DNA of 64,000 nt, taken from contig NC_045146.1 of assembly GCF_008831285.2 (NCBI RefSeq), forward strand, positions 12,641,149-12,705,148. Reading direction: 5' to 3'. Source of the stretch: Nymphaea colorata (lineage: Eukaryota; Streptophyta; Magnoliopsida; Nymphaeales; Nymphaeaceae). How positions within the stretch are numbered: the first letter of the stretch is position 1; the number at the start of each line of letters is the position of its first letter. A program made the position numbers and the translations under genes. The notes beneath the pieces are model-generated. The model did not search any database. It had not been told where the DNA came from and saw only the letters and a list, made by a program, of their open reading frames with translations. Positions 10,117 to 22,342 of the stretch are shown one piece after another.

Positions 10117-11411
10117 AAGATCAGGCTGTCTGCTGCCCGGACCTGGTTATATGGGCCACTCTTTATCATTAATGATTAAAATACGCTTAGTTTACACTGA
10201 ATTTTTTTTTTTGTTAAGACAAAAATTAACATTAAAAAAAAAATAAGACTCTAGAAATTTTTTTTTAACAAATTACCAAAATGTTTTTTTTTCCTCTTTT
10301 ACTACTTTCTATGCGCCTGTACGTGTTTATCTCTACCGACTACCATGTCATGTGAACATGAATTATTGTGCTTGTATATTGTTGAGACTTTCTCGGTTTA
10401 TTTCTTTCAAACTAGCAATCTTGCACCATTGGAGGAGAAACTTGAGTTGATGGTTGACCCAGTTACGTTGTCTTCTAAAGGAAAGGAAATGAGCAGTAGT
10501 AGGCTTATAAAATTCACTGTCTTCTTAGCACGTCACCTGAGCGTTAATACAACGTATTTGTTACCTTGCATTATATTCTTGCATCAGTAATTGCGTCAGT
10601 AAGAGGAATATTCTGATCCTACTGCTAAGAAGAAAGTCCAAACGATACACGACACACAAAAAAGTTAGCACCCACAACCAAATTAAGCACCTACCAGCTC
10701 TCGCCCAAATCATTGCACCAACACCCTCAAGGACATTCCAAACTCTCAATTTTAAACAATACAGTTTAGAGAAGATCGAAGGAGTTCAAGCTAAATTATA
10801 TAAAGGTTAAATTAAATAAAGGTTAGAGAAGTTGGAGGACAGTCACCTTAATTTCCTGGTGCTAAATTTTGTGCTTTTCGAGAACATCTTGACGGAGCGC
10901 AGATCAATCAACTTTGTCTTAGGTTTTTCTAGAAAGCACCTATAGATGCATTAAATCCCATAATTTATCAGTCTAATTGGTTAGATTGGGCAAATTTTCT
11001 TTACAATCGAGATTTCGACTGAATCAAACTTATGAAATGCTCAGAAACTGATTTAGTAGAAGAATAAATAGGAAGATCAAACAACCGCACGGTAGATGGG
11101 TTGTCAATGAATTATCAGATTGCTTCAACCAGAGGGATACACTATAATATCATTTTATAACAGGAAGTAGATGCTTCCTGTCGAATCATAACCTGCCTTG
11201 AACTGGGTCATAGCAAACGAAATGCTATGGAAATTTCAAATACTACACTTGCACATCCATGATCCAGGACGCGAGATGAAAAGAACTGGGCTACTTTGCA
11301 GGATATCCGAGATTGGAAGGCTCCTCTCAACCATCAAAAGCTATCAACTTGCGCCATGCACCGCAGCCTTCGCTTCAGATGAACGAATCAAGAAACGCCT
11401 TTAGCTTTGTG
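10117..11411. other. Intergenic between convergent genes
   Basis: Contains the presumed 3' UTRs of the CxxC gene (plus) and NRPB1 copy A (minus), and several T or A homopolymers near 10200-10290. From about 11120 (GATTGCTTCAACCAGAG) the sequence is homologous to 27009 and 27526, which marks the left edge of the duplicated block. Confidence 0.5.
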
Positions 11412-12382
11412 TCACCGAGTGCTACCCTCGTCCTTATTACTGAACTGTGGTGTATACTGGCTGGTCGATGAGGGAGAATATCCAGGCGCACTGGGGGAGT
11501 AACCAGCACTCGGACTGCAATGAACAGAACGAACTTGTTTAAGCGAAATGAGAAGAAAAGTTGTGAATCTGGAAAGCATGCACAGAAGAAGCAGAGTACC
11601 TGTATGGTGGAGAACTTGGAGTGTAGTCTGGACTGGCAACAGAATAGGTCGGGCTGTAAACAAGGAACAGAAAAAGGAAAGCATCAGCAAAGACACAAAT
11701 CATCTCTTCCTCTATTCCCTCTCTTTCAATGAAAAACTACACCGCGTGTTACTTTGGAACCGAGATTTCAGTGCTAAGAATAAACATCCAAACAGATAGG
11801 GACAAAGACACTCTTCATCAACTTCACCAGACCAACTCCATAAACATAGCGCTCACAACAAAAAAATATTTCGCAACTTCAACTTGAATCATCTGGCATC
11901 AGCCACCTTAGTTGAAGGCATTTATAGCATGCACCTAAACAAACTCCTGAAACTCGGGCTAGTACAAGTCAGATCATTCACATTCCGCCAGATAAGGTTT
12001 TAGGCCATGATAAATCAAGTCCCTACCAAATCTTCTAATCGTTAATTCAAATCAAAATTCCCATTTTGGGCATCTGAGTATATTTGAGATCAGCGTTACC
12101 ATATCCTGACTACAAACATGGCAAGGATCAATCGCGGTCTCAAAATACATTCACAGCTACAAAAGTAAATGCTATCTCTACACAAAAGAAAAAACAGCAA
12201 TGCAAGTAGACACAAAAGATGCATTTACCTGCTTGGACTATATGTAGGACTTGGTGGCGTGTGTGATGGAGATGTAGGCGAATATGATGGTGATGTAGGG
12301 CTGATAAGAAAAAACATAAGATGTCAGTTCAAAAACATGAAGGTATTGCATAAACACTAGACGTCAGTACAATTTATCAAAC

Positions 12383-13011
12383 CTGTAATTTGGAGATGAA
12401 GCACTGTAGGGGCTAGAAGGAGATATCCTTGGACTGCTTGGTGAATATGCCAGGGATGGACTGTAACGAGCTGAAGGTGGATTGTAGCTTGGAGAAGTTG
12501 GGCTGTAGCTTGGTGATGTTGGGCTGTAGCTTGGTGAAGTGGGGCTATAACCAGGCGAGGTTGGACTGTAGGCAGGAGAAGTAGGGCTATAAGAAGGTGA
12601 TGTTGGACTGTAAGTAGGTGAGGTAGGACTGTAAGAAGGTGATGTTGGACTATATGAAGGCGAAGTTGGACTATATGCAGGAGAAGTAGGACTATAAGCG
12701 GGAGAAGTAGGACTATAACTTGGTGAAGTAGGGCTATAACTTGGGGATGTAGGGCTATAGCTTGGCGAAGTGGGGCTGTAACTTGGAGATGTAGGACTAT
12801 AACTGGGTGAAGTGGGAGAGTAAGACGGGCTGGTGGGTGAATATGCAGGACTTGTTGGACTATATCCAGGAGAACTGGGACTGTATGTTGGAGAAGTGGG
12901 ACTATAGCCAGGGGAAGTAGGACTGTATCCAGGAGAAGTTGGACTATAACCAGGGGATGTAGGACTATATCCAGGAGAGGATGGACTGTATCCAGGAGAT
13001 GATGGACTGTA
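12383..13011 (-). repeat. NRPB1-A CTD-coding heptad array
   Basis: The minus-strand reading gives tandem YSPTSPx and YSPSSPx heptads at the end of the large exon, nearly identical base for base to 28877-29505. Position 7 is mostly Ser, Gly, Ala or Thr. The last three small exons continue with degenerate heptads. The array lies downstream of the frameshift. Confidence 0.9.
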
Positions 13012-15139
13012 TCCTGGTGACGAAGATGGTGAGAAAGCCATGCCACCAACATATGGAGAGAACTGTGCATCTGTAATTGGTGATGCACGGATATTTGGGC
13101 TAAACAAGTAGCTTGGGGACATCATGCCTTCATGGAATGGGGTTCCAGTGATGGGTGATCTGGATGGAGTCATGCCAAAGTCCATGCCTTCCATGTAACT
13201 GGGGAGCTGAAGTTCAATAGCTTGCTGTAGCATTTGATCATTCAGATACAAAGCACAGCCCCCCGTGCCGATGGGGGCCAACTGTCCAAGCATGATATTT
13301 TCTGTAACACCTCTTAGATGGTCTGACTCGGCATACACTGCTGCATCCAAAAGAATGTCCACAGTTTCCTCAAATGAACACCTCATCAGAGGTCCTGTGT
13401 CATTACGGTTAATACCATGACGAGTGATGGCCATTAGATGCCCGCGGTAAGTCATAGTATCGCAGAGAATAGCAAGATGTCTATAATTCACATAAGACCC
13501 ATCAAATGATATAACAACTCTCAACTCATCCAGCAGTGCTCGTCTCACAGCTTCTATTCCAAGGACTTCAATCACCTCTATCAAGTGGTTACTTGTTGTT
13601 CTTGTTGCATCCACATCCTCATGACACATAACTGCCAATAAATTGACACCCTCTGTATCCAGCATCCATTCAACTTCAGGTTTAAATCCTTCATTTTCAT
13701 CGAACTTATTTACCTTGCCAGACTTGATAAACACTTTATTGATGTCTGGGATACCACGAAGGGCCATTTCTGTTAACATGTTGCTTTCAATTTTCTTGAG
13801 GAAGACATCATCTTCTGCAGACTCATCTTGCAGTTCACCTTTGGGGGCATCGTCATTCATAATTCGTATACGGAGGATAAGCTTTTCCGCATTATCGTCA
13901 TTGAAGATGCATGTCAAATCGTCATCAAACTCAAGGTTTATTTTTTCTGCGATATCTGCCATACTCAGTTTCTTATCCACCATCATTTCCCTATTCAGTT
14001 CTATCCTAAGCAACCAAGGAGAAATCTTTTCTGGTGCAACCTCTTCATCTGGCATTTCATAGTATGACCTCACAAAATCAATATCCTCTTCAATAATTGT
14101 GGTCATTGGATCCGGATCATACCATACTTCTGTTGCCTGAGTCACACTTCGAAGAGTAGTGTACTCTAAGGCACACTGCACATTTTTGGCCTTCTCCTTG
14201 GTCTTGCTGACCTCAGGTTTGAGATACACAGACAGGGATGGAGTTTTGATTTTCTTGGCAACATTTATGATTTCTCGGAGGCGAGGCACACCAAGTGTAA
14301 CATTTTTTGCACTCACACCAGCATAATGGAATGTATTTAATGTCATCTGAGTTGCGGGTTCACCAATAGATTGTGCTGCTACGCAGCCAATCATCTCACC
14401 TGGTGCAACAAGTGACTGCAGAAAGCGAGACTCAATCTCACCAATGACCCAGTCAAATGCTTCACGTGTAAGCCTATACTCCTTCAACACACGCTTGCTC
14501 GCAAATGTGCTTCTAAGGAGTATATTGAAAAAAAGAGTAGCATTCTTTTGAGCCTCCATACTCATTGCATCCTCACCAGGTACGACCTTCAACCTCTCCT
14601 GAAGCTTGTCAACAGCTTCCACTATCTCCATAGGGTGCATATCAGATGGTCTTCTGAGGTCAACCTTAAACGTCTTTTGTGCATTCCAGATGAGCCTTTT
14701 GAGATTCACTGGCATCGGCCATGAATTGTCCCCAGTGGTAGCAATCTCTGTGGCAAGCTGCCGCCTATCTACTTCAAGCTTCTGAACTTCTGCATGGAAC
14801 ACATTCTGAAACTCTCGAATGGTTTTCAAGTCTTCCACAAAATCAGGTTGCATATAATTTGGAACCCAATTTTCATCATCAAACTCGTATCTGAAAACCT
14901 TATCAAACTCTCCCTTTTTCATTTTTAATGAATCTAGCTTCTGGGATTCAATCCATACAGCATCCATACCATCTTCCCCATAAAGAAACTGAATCACATC
15001 TCCTAACGAGTTCCTGACTGTACCATCATATTTGACCATGATGTCTTCCATAGCTTTTACAAGACGCCTCTGTATGTAACCAGTCTCTGAAGTTTTGACT
15101 GCAGTATCAATCAAACCTTCCCTACCACCCATAGCATGG

Positions 15140-15146
15140 AAAAAAA
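15140..15146 (-). other. Frameshift site in NRPB1-A
   Basis: Seven A on the plus strand between TGG and TTCC, where the intact copy has the eight bases AAAAAGAA (near 31634-31641). One base is missing and the interrupting G is lost. The minus-strand reading changes from Q-E-F-F-F-H-A-M to Q-E-F-F-S-M-L-W and reaches TGA within ten codons. Confidence 0.88.
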
Positions 15147-17554
15147 TTCCTGAGGAGTCAGCCCACGAAGATAGGAGTTCTCCACAAAACCACGACTTTC
15201 AGGCCCATAATCATCTTTAGTAAAATGTGGCAGTGTGCGGTCAATGAAACCAAAAGGAATTCGCTTTCCCTCCACATTCTGTTGACCCACACAAGCGGTC
15301 ATCTGTGAAATATTAATAAAACTTCCTTTAGATCCTGCAGTGACCATAGCTTTCAGGTTATTACTTTCAGATAAGCTCCTCTGAGCACTACTGCCGGCAT
15401 CATCACGAGCTTTGTTCAACACCTATGAAGCAAATCAAATGTAAAAAAAGTACGAGTCAGAAAGTGAGATGGACCACTGGGAAAAAGGAAGATCACAAGA
15501 AAGAGTCAAAGGACCTGATTGACTCTGTTCTCAAATGACTCCATCATGGTTCGCCCAGGTTCAGCTTCCAACTGCTTCTCCTGTGCTGCCTTGATAAGCT
15601 CTTTCACCTCATTTTTTGCTTTAGAGATCGTCTCATTAATCTTTTCCATAGTGGAAGCGTCTGCGATGGTATCTCCAATACCAATGCTAAAAGCATTCTG
15701 CAGAAGCCAATAATTGACAAGCCACTGAGTATGCCCCAAAAACTTGCGTGCAGCATCTGGGCCAACCTCTTCCCTGTATTCAAGTTCATTTATCAATTGC
15801 ATCAGTTTATATAGCATACAACAAAAACACGATGGAACAGAAATGCTTATTACATGGATTAAATTTTCATACCAGATCACATGAATAAGACTTCCAGATG
15901 ATGTACCCATGGTTTTCTTACAGAGAGTTCCTGAGAGAAGTTCTCCCTTCTCTATTCGGACACAAGTATCTCCAGGGGTAATAAATCCTGTTTCTGATTC
16001 TGAGTGCCATGCTGAGTACCTAATTAGATTTATCTGCTTTGGAATTATAAGGTTAAATACTTGCTTGCCTGTCCACAAAGGTCTAGGCTTCAAAATGGCA
16101 GGAGCAGGTATCTTTCCATCGAAATCCTCCCACCACATCAAAATATTCATGAAAACATCCTGCCAAAGATTTAAAATGCTTCATGCATGGAAGACACTTA
16201 AGGACAATAAATAAACTAACTGAAACGTTATCTTAAAGTTTAAATAACTACTTACCTTTTCTATCAAAGTGTCACGCTTTGTTATCTTTCTACATCCAAG
16301 AAGTGTATCCTGCACAATACCCATGACTGGGCGATTGGACTGCGGTGAAACAATACATTTTGGTACCATCATCAACTCCAAGACTTCTGCTCTTGTTTCA
16401 AACGACTGAGGTACATGCATGTTCATTTCATCCCCATCAAAATCAGCATTATATGGTGATGTCACTGATAAATTTAGACGGAAGGTAGAGTAAGGCATAA
16501 TTTTGATCCTATGACCCATGATAGACATTTTGTGCAGACTAGGTTGCCGATTGAAAAGGACAAAGTCTCCATCTATCAAATGCCGCTCCACCTAAGAAAT
16601 ATAATAATACACAATTATCAGAAAGTACAAAAAGTTAAAACCTTAAACCATCGAAGTAACATATTCAATGAGCTAACCAACCTTATACCCCAATTCAAGA
16701 TGGTGATCACTACTCTTTCTCAAATATCGCAGATCAACCCGCTGTCCATCTTCCCTAATGATGTACTTTGCCCCAGTTTTTCCAGGTGGTGGATGAGGTC
16801 CATTCTCAACAAGTTCCTTCAACCTATTATTCAAAGCAAAAAAGGGCAAATGATTAAAATACAAACACTCAAGCATGTGCCGATCTTATTATATAGTGTA
16901 TACCTTTCAATGTTGTATGGAGTAACAGTTTCAGGATATGTCAGATTAAGAGCAATACTCCACGGCACCCCAAGTTCATCAATATTAATAGTTGGATCGG
17001 GAGTAATAACAGTACGTGCAGAAAAATCTACACGCTTCCCCATCAAGTTCCCTCTAATCCGGCCCTCTTTTGCCTTAAGTCTACTGCAAATAGATTTAAT
17101 AGGCCTTCCGGATCTTTGTGTTGCCTGAATGATAAAAAAGGCAATTAGAGATTTCACACTTTGTAGATCACTCATAAATGACAATGCACTTTATGCATAC
17201 CCTTGGTTGACCAGGTAGCTCATTGTCAAAATATGTTGCAATGTGAAACTGCAATAACTGAGCAAACTCCGAAATTATATGTGCAGGAGCTCCATTTCTT
17301 TCCTGCCTCCTGAGATTCTCATTATGTCTAATGATCATTGCCAGCTGATGAGTTAAATCATCCTAAAGGAAGTACGCATACAAAGAAATTGTCATCAGCA
17401 GTCAAAGATGCATGCAAGGAATGCCATGGAATGAAACATTTACAAGTGAAGAAGGCTGGGATACTAACTAGATACTTATACCAACACGTAAGCTGGAATA
17501 TGTATGCAGATTACAGGTGCTTCTAACATATTAAGCAATTCTGGGATCCAAACT

Positions 17555-17563
17555 ACTTGCCTC
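17555..17563 (-). other. GC-AG intron donor in NRPB1-A intron 3
   Basis: The exon ends GTGAG and the intron begins GCAAGT, the usual context for a GC donor. The next exon opens after TTAG with D-D-L-T-H-Q, the conserved continuation. Copy B has the same GCAAGT at 34089-34084. Confidence 0.8.
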
Positions 17564-19667
17564 ACTGCGTGAAGAAGTATCCATCATCACAGATGGCCTC
17601 ACAGGAGGAGGGGGAATGGGAAGGACCTGCAAAATCATCCAATCAGGACGAGCATACTTCGGGTCCAATCCCAGAAGTAAGCAATCCTCATCGCTAATCC
17701 GTTTCAGGACATTCAAAACCTGGAAGACAACATATTGGAAGGTAATTGTTATGCAACCAGAAAAACCTTGTTAGCGAAGGTTGACCATTAGTCATTACGT
17801 TACAGAAGGAACAGAAAATAACATGTTAACAGAACAGGGCCTATGAAAAGTACCCTTTCAGCAGACAGCTGCTGCTTTCTTTCAACTGGTTCAGGAAGCA
17901 TTTGCTCCTGTTCATCAGATTTCTTTCTGGTAATCTTATATTCTGCAATCATCTTCATACCTTCAATTGTTATCTTTGGTTGCATAGCACCACAGCCTCC
18001 ACGCTTTTTCTTCTTTGGAGCATCTTCTAGATCCTGTCCTTGATCCTCATCTATGTCGTTGCCGCCTTCACATTTTTGTTTGTTTTTACAACAATCCAGA
18101 ACTTTCTTCAGTCGAGATTTTGGATTTCTGACTTTCAAGGCTTGCTTGAACCGATGATCGTCCTAAAATGAGGAACAGATACGGATATTTATTTCGCCAA
18201 AATAAAACAATCAAAACTGCAAAGTGTGCACAATATGAAACCATATCCAGAGGGTGTTTTGCTTCCTATGACCAAAAAAATGGTCCAGAAAGCAAGAAAT
18301 GATATTTTTCATTTAAGAATTTGTCAAAGCCAATTAAGCCAACAAAAGCTAAACGTGATAAATTGATCACCTGTAACAAGAACCAAACTATGAAAAATAA
18401 TCAAGCACTAATTTACCAGCGATACAATCCCAGATGCAACACACTAACATATTAGACCAAAACACAGACGCATGAAATATTCCGGTAATGCGCGGATATA
18501 GAAACTGCCACATCGGGAAGCAAATAGGTTAGTTTTCTTGGCCTCAAGATGGAAGAAAGAGCTATCGGAAATAATAATGCAGGAAACCAGGTGAACCAAG
18601 CACCAACCAGCCACAATGATTACGACGAGTGTTAAAGCCACATACATACTCAAGCAACAAACAACATCAACATTCACAAAGTGCAAAGGAAACTAATAGC
18701 AATTTCATTTGCAAGAAGTTGCAGTCCCTGGATCCTAAATGTGCTAAAATCACGACCTTGGAATAACATGTGCTCCCTCCCATATTCATATATCGGAGCT
18801 AAAATACAGGAGACAAAATTTTGCTTCTTCTTGGAGGAGCACCAGAAGAGAATTTCCCCACTGCCGAATTAGAGCATAATGCCTCGAACAGAAGGGGGGA
18901 AATGGAGGAGGGAGTGGCTTCAAGAGAGAAAGGACAACGGACTGTTACAGAAGCATAAATGAGATAGTCACCTCATCAGCAAGAATGTGCGAGCAATTGA
19001 AGCAGACGCAGCGCAGTATAGCGAGCACCGTCTTTATGAACCCGATATGGAACATCGGCTTGGCAAGCTCCAGGTGACCGAAGTGACCGGGGCACTCCGC
19101 CATGTTTGCGGAGCACGTCTCGCACTTCACCTTCCGGTCGATGGTACCAAGTCGGGGATCGCTAAGCCCCGCGGGCTTGGGCTTGCCTCGGTCCATCGTC
19201 TCGCCGTGCTCGATCTGCACGACGGACATCTGGCGGATCTCGTCAGGACTGAGGATGCCAAACTGAACGGTCTGCACCTTGGCGACTTCCGCCGGGGAGT
19301 AAGGAAACCGCGTATCCATGGCTACTCCTCCTCCTTCTCCTACCCTCCTCTCAATTCAACGGCTTCTTCCCCTTTTCCCTCCTCCACTTCCTTTCGATTT
19401 TCCCTTTTTTACAATGTCAAATTCTGCAGTTAACTGACGAAAGATGTCCCCTTAAGAATTCTGTGAATTAGATCAATTGCAGTTGGGGGAAGAAAAAGAT
19501 TATCGAATGGTTGCTTCTCATTTCCCTCCAAAACCCCCCGTTTCTTTTTTCGATTCTTACCCGCTGGACCACCACCACCACCTCACTCGGAGATGGAGGG
19601 AAGGAACCAAACCCTAGCAAGGGCAGGGTGAGAAGAGAACGAACGTAAGATCCTCCCATCGATCACT

Positions 19668-19675
19668 TATTTATA
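19668..19675 (-). promoter_or_regulatory. TATA box of NRPB1-A
   Basis: TATAAATA on the minus strand, about 350 bases upstream of the start codon. Copy B has the same octamer at a similar distance (36213-36220), inside homologous flanking sequence. Confidence 0.6.
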
Positions 19676-20839
19676 GAGCGGGGAGGCCTCCGAGCGTCGC
19701 CGCATCATCCGGGGCCGACCTTCCCCACCATCGGACGGTCCTCGTTACATGGTTTTCATCGGGTCAAACAGTTCGGACTATCCACAATATGACCCGTATT
19801 GTATCCGAGAAGTTTCGGGTCTGGTATAAAAGAAAGGAATCAAACTCGGAACTTATTTGAAAAGATACAGCCAATGCAATCGGGCATTCTTTTAAAAGCT
19901 TTACCTTAAGATGACCTAAGTAAGTTTTCATTAAACTCAATATTTTTTTTTTTGCCTTTTAAGAAATAACAAGCATAATAGCTAATTCCTTAACTTAACT
20001 TAGCTCAACCAAAGTAACAAGACGGTTCATATTAAAAGGTTCTAAAGTTCAAATTAGTGTTTTAGTATTTTTTACATTTCAGTTAGTCTGTATACATTTT
20101 TTAAAGTTTTTTCTTCCAAGATAACTTTTTAAATGTTTTTTTTTGGCACGTTCACGACATATGTAAATTTTTGACACATTTACTACACATTTCATTTTGT
20201 CTGTATGTGTAACGACATATGTGTTCAGGACTTGGTAGATTGGAGGCCGCTAGGTCAAAAAAATTAGAGCCTTTATATCTTTGCTAAAAAATACTCTAAA
20301 AGAAAATGTCAACATCCTAGTACGTTGATAAAAACTAATTTGATATAAAAGAGTCTTAAATTTAAATTGTTTGTTATGAAAAATGTGGATTAAGAGTTGT
20401 TAACTTTTGCTTATCGTGCAAAGACTATTAAAATAAAAAATAATTAAGTATGTTTCTTATCAACATATTCTTAAAATCACATGTGTAAGGTTAGATTGGA
20501 AAAAGATAGTACTTTAATCATCACATGTGTAAGGTCAGATGAGTTATATTTATACTGAAATTTGGGTTACAGAAAGGTAACATTTGCTTCCCCACAACCA
20601 AAATTCCGAATAGTCAATTCTAAAATGTTGACTCTAGAATTGATGAAATAAGAATGAAGATGTCATTTTCCAAACCCGGTCGTGTTTGCATTTTGTTGAT
20701 CTGGTTGCGGAAAAATAAGTTTGCATGTTTGATGGGCATGAAAGATGAAAAATCGGACTGTTGGCAATTACATGTTGTCTTGACATTTTTGCATTTAGTG
20801 ATCATTTTTTCCATAAATTTTTAAAGTTCATCTATCAGG

Positions 20840-20904
<65 letters not shown>

Positions 20905-21681
20905 GAAAAGCTGGTCAGCTATCTTCTCAGATCCCACTCTCAACTACTAGTCGTACCACTCAAGTAATGGAGCCCAAACTAATGATCCTTGTCAATTATC
21001 TGTTCATTTTGTTCGTTGCTAATTAATCATGATCAATCATATATAATAAAATGAGCCAATCTTAGTCAATAAAAGTGGAATATTAAGTAATGTCCTTGGT
21101 TTCACAACCAGGATTAATTTGCCTAATATTTTTAAAAAACTATAACGTCCAACAAATCTGATCCCCGGTAAAATCTTGTGCGTTCAAACAAACCCATGCA
21201 ATGGTGAAATTTTAGGTTTAAATATATAACCACCGATCATGCATGCGGATAAAATTCTGCAGAAACTCAAAATTAAGTTTGATCTTTTCGTGTGTAAGTA
21301 ATTGTTAACCTCCTTCTTGCTGCAGTTGCACTCAAGAAGAAGATCTACGCAGGTCTCGCAGTCGTAAGTTTCACGAATCGGAGAGTGGTTCTTCTGCGAT
21401 TTAGCGAAATGGATGATAGCCATAACAGTAAGGTCCAGCCTTTTGATGAAGAGATTCTTGAATAGACCATTAAACTGTCGAGATCTGTAGGTTTTTTGTT
21501 CCTTTGTTCATATAACACTGGTACAAATCTAAAAAATGCCGGACTTCCTGCCAAGTTTGATGGGCCTTCGCCTTACGGAAGGTGCCACACACCAACAGTA
21601 ACAAAGCAATGAACAATTAGAATTACGATGGAACGTAGTAAAGTAATGAATGAATGAATTGTTGATGCCGTCTGTTGAACG
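19676..21681. other. Intergenic between NRPB1-A and X1
   Basis: To about 19870 the sequence is homologous to the copy B promoter region (for example CGGGTCAAACAGTTCGG at 19754 and 36295). Beyond that it is AT-rich with no gene. It contains a long TA microsatellite, and from about 20930 (CTCAACTACTAGTCGTACCA) short matches to the region upstream of X2 (40447). Confidence 0.5.
20843..20900. repeat. (TA)29 microsatellite
   Basis: Uninterrupted TA dinucleotides for 58 bases. Confidence 0.95.
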
Positions 21682-22155
21682 TCAGTCGATCAGCAACCGG
21701 GGAAGTTCGGCCTGCGTCCGCCTCTTCCACAGGCTCACCTCATTCGTTTTCCGGCGGGGCGGCGCAGCCACCGCGCTCATCCTTATTGCACCAACCGCCG
21801 CCTCGGTGCCCGTAGAGCTCCGCGGCATGGCTTCAGCTGCAGGGAAAGCCAGAAGTCTGTTCCGTCCGCCCATCACGCGCGGCATTCGATAAGCCGAATT
21901 TCTCTGCGAAGGCTGCCTTTTCACCTGCTTCCCCAAGCTGCTTGCACGCGCCAGCTTTTTCTTATCCATGCTCTTGCACCTGACCATCCCCATGCAAGCA
22001 ACGCCTGGGGCAGCCGGCCCATCCTGGGCAAGCTCGCCGGATTTCGCCGAAGTTACGCTGGTGGCCGGCGATGCGTCCAAGTCAAGACTCTTCTCGCCAG
22101 GAAACCAAAACCGGCGAGCCTTGCGGAGGAAACCAGACAGGCTGATGCTCGGCAT
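21682..22155 (-). CDS. Small basic protein X1 (uncharacterised, paralogue of X2 and X3)
   Basis: A single-exon frame of 157 residues, much richer in GC than its surroundings. It begins MPSISLSGFLRKARRFWF, continues through an acidic-to-polar stretch (SLDLDASPA), then a central motif CMGxxRxKSMDKxKLA and ASSLGKQVKRQPS, and ends GAIRM..VAAPPR..T.E.SLW.RRTQAE.PRL.ID. Basic residues dominate. I see no membrane segment, signal peptide or catalytic motif and cannot name the family. Two close paralogues on the same strand at 41.3 and 45.8 kb keep these motifs, the length and a TATA box, and that conservation is the main argument that it is a real gene. Other frames over the same bases are shadows of the GC-rich composition. 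Confidence 0.72.
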   Translation of the reverse strand: MPSISLSGFLRKARRFWFPGEKSLDLDASPATSVTSAKSGELAQDGPAAPGVACMGMVRCKSMDKKKLARASSLGKQVKRQPSQRNSAYRMPRVMGGRNRLLAFPAAEAMPRSSTGTEAAVGAIRMSAVAAPPRRKTNEVSLWKRRTQAELPRLLID

Positions 22156-22335
22156 GGATGAAGCCGGATCTTATTAAACACCACCGATTTAACTACTGCA
22201 ACAAGAAGTACAAAACGAAAGAGAAAGCTTGTGGATATAGTTATGATCAGAAGAAGAGAGGACTGTAACTAGGGATTCGGATGCTGTTGTTGCTGTTGTG
22301 GGAAGTGGGGAAGAGATACGCGCACATGCAGTGCA

Positions 22336-22341
22336 TATATA
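22336..22341 (-). promoter_or_regulatory. TATA box of X1
   Basis: CTATATATGCA on the minus strand, about 180 bases upstream of the X1 start. The same element sits at matching distance before X2 and X3. Confidence 0.55.
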
Positions 22342-22342
22342 G

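Larger units (their letters stand above)
11412..19319 (-). pseudogene. NRPB1: RNA polymerase II largest subunit, copy A, frameshifted
   Basis: Thirteen exons on the minus strand: 19319-18972, 18162-17854, 17719-17561, 17362-17201, 17124-16904, 16823-16682, 16591-16256, 16159-15873, 15773-15515, 15422-12383, 12300-12229, 11653-11600, 11514-11412. It encodes the Pol II catalytic subunit: N-terminal zinc cysteines ([17 protein letters not shown]), the active-site NADFDGD motif, bridge helix, trigger-loop region and a heptad CTD. All exon lengths equal those of copy B except exon 10, which is one base shorter (3040 versus 3041). The missing base lies at 15140-15146, where copy A has seven A and copy B has AAAAAGAA. 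The frame breaks at about residue 835 in the bridge helix and stops after residue 844, so no trigger loop or CTD would be made. Splice sites and the rest of the frame look intact. It is a very young pseudogene or an assembly error in a homopolymer. Confidence 0.9.

Noticed and set aside
12357-13088. A 243-codon second minus-strand frame over the NRPB1-A CTD, and a similar one at 28857-29564
   Set aside because: It is the +1 shadow of the heptad repeat (His/Leu/Gln-rich periodic text). The YSPTSP frame is the real one.
13643-14062. Plus-strand frame of 139 codons, repeated at 30137-30556
   Set aside because: Antisense shadow of conserved NRPB1 coding sequence. Its conservation follows from the opposite strand.
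12364-15132. An apparent stand-alone 922-codon gene beginning [12 protein letters not shown]
   Set aside because: It is the downstream part of NRPB1-A after the frameshift. The Met is internal to the bridge helix and there is no promoter or 5' exon of its own.
20761-20967. Frame reading Tyr-Ile repeats
   Set aside because: Translation of the TA microsatellite.
21650-22177. Plus-strand frames over X1
   Set aside because: Shadows of the GC-rich minus-strand gene, not shared at equivalent length by X2 and X3.
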